The notes beneath the pieces were generated by a model. It did not search any database and had not been told where the DNA came from. It saw only the letters and a program-made list of their open reading frames with translations. Below are positions 1 to 6,700 of a stretch of 8,913 bases of DNA, one piece after another. Every line of letters starts with the position of its first letter. Positions within the stretch are counted from its first letter, which is position 1. A program made the position numbers and the translations under genes. The DNA lies in contig CAMWWA010000042.1 of assembly GCA_947177825.1 (NCBI GenBank), positions 1 through 8,913 of the forward strand, written 5' to 3'. This stretch comes from an uncultured Clostridia bacterium. GTDB taxonomy: Bacteria; Bacillota; Clostridia; Christensenellales; Borkfalkiaceae.

Positions 1-896
1 TTGTCAATGCACTTGACCGCGGCAAGACGCGTCTGCTCGTCCATAACGATTTCCTCGCCGCCCTCGCCTTTAAGACAGTTGTAAACGTCGTAAAGGGTGG
101 TCACCTTCATATTGTGGCAGACCAAATCGAGCGAAAGGGGGTAAAACTTCTTGTCGGGGCAGGCGTGCTGTAAGTGCTCCACAATCGAGTTTTCCGTGCC
201 TATAATAAATTCTTTCGCGCCGGACTTTTTGGCATAGTCCATAATGCCCGAGGTCGAGCCTACGTAATGCGCGTGCTTTACGACCGACGGACGGCATTCG
301 GGGTGTACCAAAAACAGCGCGTCCGGGTGCTTTTTTATTGCGGCAAGCGCGTCCTCCTCGTCAAACTTGGCGTGGGTGGGACAGCCGCCCGATAAAAGCT
401 TGAAGTTCTTTTCGGGCACATGCTCTTTAACGTAAGTGCCAAGGTTTATGTCGGGAATAAACAGAATGTTTTTCTCGGGTATAGCCTTGCAGATTTTAAC
501 CGCGGACGAGGACGTCACGCACACGTCGGCAATGGTTTTAAGCGCGGTGGTGGTATTTATATACGCGACTACCGCATAGTCGGGGTACAGCTTTTTGACC
601 TCGGAAATGATGTCCTTATCCATCTGTTCCGCCATGGGACAGCCAGCCGCTGGGTTGGCAAGGTAAACGCGCTTTTGCGGCGAAAGCATTTTAACCGTTT
701 CCGCCATAAAGCGCACTCCGCACATAATAACGTTTTTGTTGGGCGCGGTTTTGGCTTTAAGCGAAAGGGCGTAGCTGTCGCCCGTAAAATCGGCAACCTC
801 GCAGATTGCCTCGCTCATATAGCTGTGGGCTAAGATGCACGTATCCGTGTCGCGTTTAAGTTTAAAAATTTCGTCCTGTAACTCTCTTACCGTCAT
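1..896 (-). CDS. nadA: Quinolinate synthase NadA (3' end cut by window start)
   Basis: NadA condenses iminoaspartate with dihydroxyacetone phosphate to quinolinate in de novo NAD synthesis, using an oxygen-sensitive 4Fe-4S cluster in the cytoplasm. The minus-strand frame is open from ATG at 896-894 to the window edge, giving 298 whole codons. Family landmarks are visible: LAHSYM (22-27), Cys86 in NPAAGCPMAE, INTTTALK (113-120), Cys172 in SGGCPTHAKF, HPEC (198-201), GSTSG (213-217), GTEN (233-236) and Cys260 in CHNMKVTTL. Cys86, Cys172 and Cys260 match the three cluster ligands in spacing. Compact NadA proteins are about 300 residues, so only a few residues should be missing. No Shine-Dalgarno precedes the ATG; the frame stays open upstream to a TAG at 965-963 with a TTG at 935-933, but the family N-terminus fits the ATG. 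It is divergent from a desulfurase/scaffold operon that could build its cluster. Confidence 0.96.
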   Translation of the reverse strand, partial: MTVRELQDEIFKLKRDTDTCILAHSYMSEAICEVADFTGDSYALSLKAKTAPNKNVIMCGVRFMAETVKMLSPQKRVYLANPAAGCPMAEQMDKDIISEVKKLYPDYAVVAYINTTTALKTIADVCVTSSSAVKICKAIPEKNILFIPDINLGTYVKEHVPEKNFKLLSGGCPTHAKFDEEDALAAIKKHPDALFLVHPECRPSVVKHAHYVGSTSGIMDYAKKSGAKEFIIGTENSIVEHLQHACPDKKFYPLSLDLVCHNMKVTTLYDVYNCLKGEGGEEIVMDEQTRLAAVKCID

Positions 897-906
897 AAGT
901 AAAACG

Positions 907-935
907 ATTATACCATAGGGGCGGATAAAAGGCAA
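907..935 (-). promoter_or_regulatory. Predicted sigma-A promoter of nadA
   Basis: On the minus strand, TTGCCT (935-930) and a perfect TATAAT (912-907) are separated by 17 bp. Transcription would start near position 900, only about 4 nt before the nadA ATG, with no ribosome binding site between them. The boxes are seen directly; activity and start site are inferred. Confidence 0.6.
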
Positions 936-956
936 TAAAATTTTTGCAAACAGCTG

Positions 957-983
957 TAATTCCTATTGACGGGATAGGAATTA
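957..983. promoter_or_regulatory. Inverted-repeat operator candidate between nadA and the iscS-type operon
   Basis: Perfect 10-bp arms TAATTCCTAT (957-966) and ATAGGAATTA (974-983) flank a 7-bp spacer. The -35 box of the rightward operon promoter (TTGACG, 966-971) sits in the middle, so a bound protein would block RNA polymerase there. It is not followed by a T-run, so a terminator is unlikely. In Bacillota, Fe-S and cysteine operons are commonly controlled by Rrf2-family repressors (IscR, CymR) that bind AT-rich dyads of this size. That makes such a regulator the natural candidate, but none is encoded here and its identity is inference. Confidence 0.6.
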
Positions 984-994
984 TTTATTATAAT
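966..994 (+). promoter_or_regulatory. Predicted sigma-A promoter of the iscS-iscU-ttcA operon
   Basis: TTGACG (966-971) and a perfect TATAAT (989-994) are 17 bp apart, a near-consensus promoter. Transcription should start near 1001, giving a leader of about 27 nt before the ATG at 1028. A weak Shine-Dalgarno (AGGA, 1014-1017) lies in that leader. The -35 box lies within the inverted repeat at 957-983. No other promoter is evident before 3578, so the three genes are probably one transcript. Confidence 0.75.
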
Positions 995-1027
995 GAATTC
1001 ATACTAATTCGGTAGGATATTAAACGT

Positions 1028-2233
1028 ATGGTAAAAAGTGTTTACGTTGACAACGCGGCAACCACGGCAATGAGCGACAGGGCAATCGAGGCGATGATTC
1101 CCTACTTGAAGGAAGTCTACGGAAATCCTTCGTCGCTGCACACGGTGGGGCAGGTCGCAAAGGAAGCGCTGTTCGGCGCAAGGCAAAAGATTGCGGATTT
1201 AATAGGCGCAACCGTTAACGACAAAATAAGTGAAATTTATTTTACGTCGGGCGGAAGCGAGGCGGACAACCAGGCGATACGTTCGGCGGCATACGCGGGG
1301 CTTGCCAAGGGCAAAAAGCACGTTATTTCCACAACGTTCGAACACCACGCCGTTCTGCACACCCTGAAAAAGCTTGAAAAGGAAGGGTTCGAGGTGACCT
1401 ATCTCGACGTGCATTCCTACGGCAATATAACCGCGGCGGAAGTGGAGGCGGCTATCCGCCCCGACACCGCGCTGGTCACCGTTATGTACGCGAATAACGA
1501 GGTCGGCTCGGTTCTGCCCATCCGCGAGATAGGCGCCGTCTGCCGCGCAAAAAAGGTGATTTTCCACACCGACGCGGTGCAGGCGGTCGGGCATTTACCC
1601 GTCAACGTCGTAGAGGACAATATAGATATGCTGTCCGCATCGGCGCATAAGTTCCACGGTCCCAAGGGAGTCGGCTTTCTGTACTGCCGCACGGGCGTGC
1701 CCCTGAAAAGCCTTATCGAGGGCGGCGCGCAGGAAAGGAAACGCCGCGCGGGCACCGAAAATATTGCCGGCGTATGCGCTATGGCGTCGGCTTTGGAAGA
1801 GGCCGTTTCAAACCTGGATAAGAATATGAAAAAGCAGGCGGCTATGCGCGACAGGCTGATTGCGGGGCTTTCCAAAATTCCCCACTCCAAGCTCAACGGC
1901 GACACCAAAAACCGTCTGCCGGGCAACGTCAATATGTGTTTCGAGGGTACGGAGGGCGAAAGTCTTTTGCTGCACCTCGACGCAAAGGGCATATGCGCTT
2001 CGTCGGGCTCGGCGTGCACTACGGCGTCTTTGGAGCCCTCGCACGTTCTGCTTGCGCTGGGCATACCGCACGAAATTGCGCACGGCTCGTTAAGAATAAG
2101 CCTTTCGGAAGAGAACACCGAGGAGGAGATTGATTACCTCCTGGAGCAGGTTCCGGTTGCGGTTGACGAGGTCAGGGCGGTTTCCTGCCTGTGGGACGAT
2201 TTGAAAAACGGCAAAAGAGAGCATTTGATTTAA
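1028..2233 (+). CDS. iscS: Cysteine desulfurase, NifS/IscS class
   Basis: This PLP enzyme takes sulfur from L-cysteine, leaving alanine, and passes the persulfide to Fe-S scaffolds and thiolation enzymes. The 401-residue product has the family length. It begins with the signature VYVDNAATT (5-13). Other landmarks are TSGGSEADN (73-81), EHHAVL with His106, HTDAVQ with Asp182 and Gln185, the PLP lysine Lys208 in SASAHKFHGPKG, RAGTEN (240-245), and the catalytic Cys330 in SSGSACT. These residues sit two positions later than their E. coli IscS counterparts (His104, Asp180, Gln183, Lys206, Cys328). It is the first gene of the operon, 12 bp before the scaffold gene, so transfer to that scaffold is the obvious role. 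The divergent nadA recalls Bacillus, where a dedicated NifS-type desulfurase sits beside the nad genes. Whether it is called iscS or nifS is a matter of naming. Confidence 0.96.
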   Translation: MVKSVYVDNAATTAMSDRAIEAMIPYLKEVYGNPSSLHTVGQVAKEALFGARQKIADLIGATVNDKISEIYFTSGGSEADNQAIRSAAYAGLAKGKKHVISTTFEHHAVLHTLKKLEKEGFEVTYLDVHSYGNITAAEVEAAIRPDTALVTVMYANNEVGSVLPIREIGAVCRAKKVIFHTDAVQAVGHLPVNVVEDNIDMLSASAHKFHGPKGVGFLYCRTGVPLKSLIEGGAQERKRRAGTENIAGVCAMASALEEAVSNLDKNMKKQAAMRDRLIAGLSKIPHSKLNGDTKNRLPGNVNMCFEGTEGESLLLHLDAKGICASSGSACTTASLEPSHVLLALGIPHEIAHGSLRISLSEENTEEEIDYLLEQVPVAVDEVRAVSCLWDDLKNGKREHLI

Positions 2234-2245
2234 AGGAGAAAATTT

Positions 2246-2692
2246 ATGGCATTGTACAGCGAAAAGGTTATGGACCATTTTACCAATCCGCGCAACGTGG
2301 GCATTATCGAGGACGCGGACGGAATAGGCGAAGTAGGTAACGCCAGATGCGGCGACATAATGAAAATTTATATCAAGGTAAACGACGGCATTTTGACCGA
2401 CGTCAAGTTTAAAACGTTCGGCTGCGGAAGCGCTATCGCGTCGTCCTCCATGGCTACCGAAATGATTAAGGGCAAGCCCATTTCGGAGGCGTTGACGCTT
2501 ACCAACAAGGCGGTTGCCGAGGCGCTTGACGGTCTGCCCGCGCACAAAATGCACTGCTCCGTTCTGGCGGAGGAGGCTATCCGCGCGGCTATAAAGGATT
2601 ATTACGATAAGAACGGCATCGAGTACGACCTCGCTCAATTCCCCGAGCCTCACGACGAAGAGGAAGAGCACGCGCATAACGACGAAGACTGA
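2246..2692 (+). CDS. iscU: Fe-S cluster assembly scaffold, IscU / NifU N-terminal type
   Basis: This scaffold receives sulfur from the desulfurase and iron to assemble a cluster for transfer to apo-proteins. The 148-residue product begins YSEKVMDHFTNPRNVG, typical of the family. The three cluster ligands are Cys35 and neighbour Asp37 in GNARCGDIM, Cys60 in FGCGSAIASSS, and Cys104 in LPAHKMHCSVLAEEAI. The LPxxK motif (97-101) matches the HscA-binding LPPVK site of IscU in position, though no hscA/hscB is nearby. After about residue 130 there is a His- and acid-rich tail (PHDEEEEHAHNDED) that the core fold does not need. A strong AAGGAG (2233-2238) overlaps the end of the desulfurase stop codon, 7 nt before the ATG. 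The last base of the stop codon is the first base of the next gene's ATG (TGATG), which suggests translational coupling. Confidence 0.94.
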   Translation: MALYSEKVMDHFTNPRNVGIIEDADGIGEVGNARCGDIMKIYIKVNDGILTDVKFKTFGCGSAIASSSMATEMIKGKPISEALTLTNKAVAEALDGLPAHKMHCSVLAEEAIRAAIKDYYDKNGIEYDLAQFPEPHDEEEEHAHNDED

Positions 2693-3558
2693 TGGCAAAA
2701 GAGCTTTCGCCGTGCGGGCAGATAGAGCGCAGCATAATAACCAAATTCCGCAAGGGGATATGGACCAAGTTTTTGCAGGCGGTAAAGCGGTATAAGCTGA
2801 TTGAGGAGGGCGACAAAATCGCCGTGTGCGTTTCGGGCGGCAAGGATTCCATGCTGCTTGCCAAGTGCGTGCAGGAGCTTAAAAGGCACTCTGAAATAGC
2901 TTTCGAGGCGGAATATATCGTAATGAATCCCGGCTATAACGCCGAAAATCTTGCGCTTATCAAAAGCAATCTCGACCTTCTGGAAATCCCGGCGCGCATA
3001 TACGAGTCGGACATTTTCGACGTCAACGATTTAATCGGCGGCGAACATCCGTGCTACCTGTGCGCGCGTATGCGCCGCGGCTTTCTGTACGCAAGGGCAA
3101 AGGAGCTGGGCTGCAACAAAATCGCGCTGGGGCACCACATGTCGGACGTCATAGAAACCACGCTTATGTCAATGTTTTTCGGCGGTCAGATTCAGGGAAT
3201 GATGCCCAAAATTTCAAGCACCAATTTCGAGGGGATGCAGCTTATAAGACCTTTGTATTGCGTGCTGGACGACGATATAATCCACTGGAAGGACTACAAC
3301 AACCTGCAATTTATCGCGTGCGCCTGCAAGCTGACCGAAAATTTATCGGTAGGCGAACAGGGGCAGTCGGCGCGGCAGGACATAAAAAAGCTTATCAAGG
3401 ACTTCCGCACGCGCAACCCCGATGTCGACGCAAGCATTTTCAAAAGCTTACATAACGTACAGCTCGACACTCTGCCCGAATTCAAGTACAAGGGCGAAAC
3501 CTACGACTTTAATTCCAAGTACGAAAAGGGTATAAAAATAGATAAAAACTTAAACTGA
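2692..3558 (+). CDS. ttcA: TtcA-family tRNA thiolation protein (PP-loop ATPase, Fe-S type)
   Basis: TtcA proteins activate a tRNA cytidine with ATP and thiolate it (2-thiocytidine at position 32 in E. coli), using a 4Fe-4S cluster held by three cysteines and sulfur ultimately from IscS. The 288-residue product has the PP-loop SGGKDS (48-53), CYLC (Cys121, Cys124) followed by RMRRGFLYARAKELG, GHHMSDVIETTLMSMFFGG (148-165 region) and MMPKI (170-174). The closing block ARQDIKKLIKDF...KSLHNV (227-255) parallels E. coli TtcA. The second cysteine pair, CxxC in E. coli, is here CxC (Cys210, Cys212), followed by a longer loop. The start overlaps the scaffold stop by one base, with no strong ribosome site, so it is probably coupled. 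Family assignment is firm. The exact tRNA target is not shown, and clostridial members could modify a different position. Confidence 0.87.
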   Translation: MAKELSPCGQIERSIITKFRKGIWTKFLQAVKRYKLIEEGDKIAVCVSGGKDSMLLAKCVQELKRHSEIAFEAEYIVMNPGYNAENLALIKSNLDLLEIPARIYESDIFDVNDLIGGEHPCYLCARMRRGFLYARAKELGCNKIALGHHMSDVIETTLMSMFFGGQIQGMMPKISSTNFEGMQLIRPLYCVLDDDIIHWKDYNNLQFIACACKLTENLSVGEQGQSARQDIKKLIKDFRTRNPDVDASIFKSLHNVQLDTLPEFKYKGETYDFNSKYEKGIKIDKNLN

Positions 3559-3570
3559 AATAAATTCACA

Positions 3571-3606
3571 AAATGTGTTTACATTTATAAATATAAGTAG
3601 TATAAT
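3571..3606 (+). promoter_or_regulatory. Predicted promoter of the pectate lyase gene, with a dyad over the -35
   Basis: TTTACA (3578-3583) and a perfect TATAAT (3601-3606) lie 17 bp apart. The start would be near 3613, giving a leader of about 130 nt before the ATG at 3743. A dyad AAATGT-GTTT-ACATTT (3571-3586) covers the -35 box, and a smaller CACA-AAA-TGTG (3567-3577) overlaps it. These could be operator sites, but short dyads are frequent in AT-rich DNA. No promoter-like pair lies between here and the gene start. Confidence 0.68.
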
Positions 3607-3654
3607 ATTGTTAACTAATTACTGTACTACCACAACCGAGTTAAAATTAGCAAC

Positions 3655-3686
3655 AGCGCGGAGTACTCCGCGCTCTGCGTTTTTTT
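3655..3686 (+). terminator. Leader hairpin A: 20-bp palindrome followed by a T-run (weak terminator or attenuator)
   Basis: Bases 3655-3674 form a perfect palindrome with arms AGCGCGGAGT and ACTCCGCGCT; as RNA this is an 8-bp GC-rich stem with a GUAC loop. Seven T residues follow at 3680-3686, but five bases (CTGCG) intervene, which is unusual for an intrinsic terminator. It could end read-through from the iscS-iscU-ttcA operon. Since the lyase promoter lies upstream of it, it would also sit in the lyase mRNA leader and could act as an attenuator. Confidence 0.5.
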
Positions 3687-3698
3687 AAACGCAGAGCG
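3671..3698. other. Leader hairpin B: perfect 12-bp stem overlapping hairpin A
   Basis: Arms CGCTCTGCGTTT (3671-3682) and AAACGCAGAGCG (3687-3698) are perfectly complementary around a TTTT loop. The first four bases (3671-3674) are also the last four of the palindrome at 3655-3674, so both hairpins cannot form in full at once. The sequence after it (GGAATTGAATTTTT) has only a delayed, short T-run. A small further hairpin, GCCTT-AAA-AAGGC (3715-3727), lies just before the ribosome site. Regulation is possible but inferred only. Confidence 0.55.
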
Positions 3699-3742
3699 GG
3701 AATTGAATTTTTAAGCCTTAAAAAGGCAAGGGGGAAATAGAT

Positions 3743-6700
3743 ATGAAAAAGAGAGGAGCATTTCTTGCAATACTGCTTGCAGGCGCAATGTCTTTGGGCG
3801 TTGCCGCGGCAGGTTGTAAGAAGAAGCCCGATGAAGAAAAGAAGGACCCGTCGGAAACGGTAACGCCTAATCCGACGCCTACACCTACGCCGGATCCCAC
3901 ACCGACACCGACGCCTACGCCTACGCCGGATCCTACTCCGACACCGACGCCTACGCCTACGCCGGATCCTACTCCGACGCCCACGCCCACGCCGACACCG
4001 ACTCCGACGCCCGGCAGTTCTTACGTCGTCAAGTTTATGGACGGCGGCGTAGCGGTAAGCTCGGAAACGGTTGAAAGCGGCAATAAAGTATCGGCGCCCG
4101 CGGTCACCAAGCAGGGACATTATCTCAAAGGCTGGTACGAAAACGCGCAGGGTACGGGCAACGCCTTCAATTTCGATACGGCTATCACCGGTGCAAAAAC
4201 ACTGCACGCAATTTGGGTGGCGGTAGACGCACGTATTCTTTACAATTCGGCAAATAACGAAGGCGCTTCGTTCGAATGGGGCGAAGGCGACGTTGCAAAC
4301 GCCAAAGTCGAATACAAGCTCTCTTCCGAAAGCACGTATACGCAGGTTGACGCGCCTCTTATCCGTCAGCTTTCGGGCGGCGTCGCAAGAGTGGATATCG
4401 TCGGCTTGAAGGGCGGCGAATCGTACGACTTCAAGATTACCCCGTCAAGCGGCAACGAAATGACCTTAGACGGTATGACGATAAACAAGTACGACCGTTC
4501 GGGTTACGCCCACTTTAATTATAACGAAGGCGTAGGCGCTTATAACGACGACGGTTCGATTAAGGATAATATCCTCGTTATGTATCTTAGCGAGGCAAAC
4601 AAGCACGACGTTCTGGACTACTGCTACGTAGACGGTCAAAAAGTTGACATCACGCAGTACGTTACCGATAGCACGGGCACCGTACATAAGGGTATAGGCG
4701 AAATTTTAAACAACCGCAGATATTCTGGTAACGACAGAAAGAACGTAGGTATAGCAAGACTTACCCACGAATATGCCGGCGTATCGCTCCGTATTTTAGG
4801 CGAGGTTTCAAACACGTTCACCGACGGCGTACACTGCGAAATTACCGGTCTTACCGATTACGACTCTACGGGTAACGGCGGTACAGAGGGCGATAGCGGC
4901 GCTATGGCGCGTATGGTCAACGCAAGAAACGTAACCGTAGAAGGTATAGGCGAAGACGCAACCGTTAAGGGCTGGGGCTTCCACTACGTTGCAAGCGCAA
5001 TCAATGCTTCCAAATACGAGACGGACAACGGTGTTAGCTTCGAAGTAAGAAACGTTACGTTTAAAAACTATCCCGAGGACGCTCTCGGTATGGAAGGAGA
5101 GCAGGCTGCGGCGCTCAACGCCGACGGCACCACAAAGACGGCGGGTAACCGTACTACGGCAGACCTGGTTGCTTCGGTTGAAAGGGTTTGGGTACACAAC
5201 AATACTTTCAAGCAGGGCGGCGGACTTATAAGCGGCGCGGAAAGCGACAAGCAAGAGGGCGACGGCAGCTGCGACTTCAAGCGCGGTCAGTACTATACCA
5301 ACTCGTACAACAAGTACGAAGATTGTCACAAGACCAACCTTATAGGTAACGGTAAAGACGCGTTGACGTTTAACGTAACGTTCCATCACAACTGGTGGTA
5401 TAACTGCAAGGCTCGTCAGCCTTTGGCAAGATGTGCAAATATACACTATTATAATAACTATATAAATTACACCTCCGACCCCGCAATGTCAATGCGCGCT
5501 TCGAGCTATGCATTCGCGGAAGAAAACTACTTCGACGGTTGCGGTCAGACAATGGAAGAGCAAACCAAGGAAGGTGCGGGCGGCAAGTGCAAATCACTTA
5601 ACAATATCGAAATCGGTACGTTTAAGGATGCTACTAATTGGACGGTTGTAACCGACCGTGAAACAGAGGTTGCCAACGACTGCAAGTTTGTCAAGAGGAA
5701 TATCGATTACAGCTCGTTCGATACCGACCCCGACCTGTTCTATTACGACGCAGTAAACAAGCGCAGCGACTGCCTGTTGACGGATGCGGTTACCGCCCGT
5801 AAGGACGTTATAACTTTTGCGGGCGTTCAGAAGCGCGATTATTCCGCTGTTGACACCTCTATGAACAAGTATACCCCTACCAAGTCGGTTACTCTTACCG
5901 ATACTATGACCGAAATTCAGTTGCCTAGCGCAAAGGGCGACACGGAAGTAAACGGTGTACTGTTCAGAGAAATGACCAGCGCTAATAAGGCTAAGGGTCA
6001 GTATATCACCTTTAAGCTTGACGTTCGTGCGCAGATTGAAGTAACGGGTGCAGGCGGCGACCTTTTAAAATCGGACGGCACTCCTATTGCGATAGATTTC
6101 ACAACGTATACCGGTACGCTTGAAGCTGGTATTTACTTAATTCGTTCCTCGAAGTATATCGAAACGAATGAGGCAAACATCAAGGAAGTTCAAGTTACCA
6201 AACTTGCGTTCAAACTGGGCGTTTCCGACCAGGAAGTTGCGGATAACGTAATTTCGCTTATCAACGCAATTCCCGCAACCATTAACGAGAGCGCGGGTAC
6301 GGCGATTACCGCGGCAAGAGCGGCTTACGACGCATTGAGCGCGGCACAGAAAGAACTTGTAACCAATCTTACAAAGCTGACCGAAGCGGAAACGGCGTTT
6401 GCAAACATTGCGGTAACTTCTATAAACGGTAAGATTACCAACCTTGCGGCAACTACAACGGCTACTACCGAGGCGGAAATGCGCGCATTGCTTGCACAGT
6501 ACAACGAGGTTAAAACGCTGTACGAAGCTATCCCCGCGGATAAGATAAGTCAGGTTCAGAATTATAGCAAGGTAACAAGCGGTATTACAGCTCTTGAAGC
6601 AGGCTTAAAGCCCTACGACGTAAAGAATGCTATTGCGGCGCTTCCCGCAGCGACTGACGTAACCTCCGCAGACAAGGCGGCGGTAGAGTCGGCAAGAGCG

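Noticed and set aside
420..833. 137-residue plus-strand open frame over nadA
   Set aside because: It is antisense to the clearly conserved NadA frame, and its composition (Gly, Arg, Val rich) is that of a shadow.
1005..1022. Possible second operator, TAATTC...AGGATATTA, near the iscS start
   Set aside because: It resembles the upstream dyad only in part; one arm has mismatches and it overlaps the ribosome site, so chance similarity is likely.
1417..2118. 233-residue minus-strand open frame opposite the desulfurase gene
   Set aside because: It is a shadow of the high-GC coding frame of iscS, with no similarity to a known protein and no promoter or ribosome site.
3718..3990. Minus-strand Gly-Val repeat protein opposite the Pro-Thr stalk
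   Set aside because: It is the antisense reading of the PT repeat array, with no ribosome site and no plausible fold.
3866..4012. 36-bp periodic repeat resembling a CRISPR repeat length
   Set aside because: The units are directly adjacent with no unique spacers and lie in frame in a coding sequence as a Pro-Thr linker.
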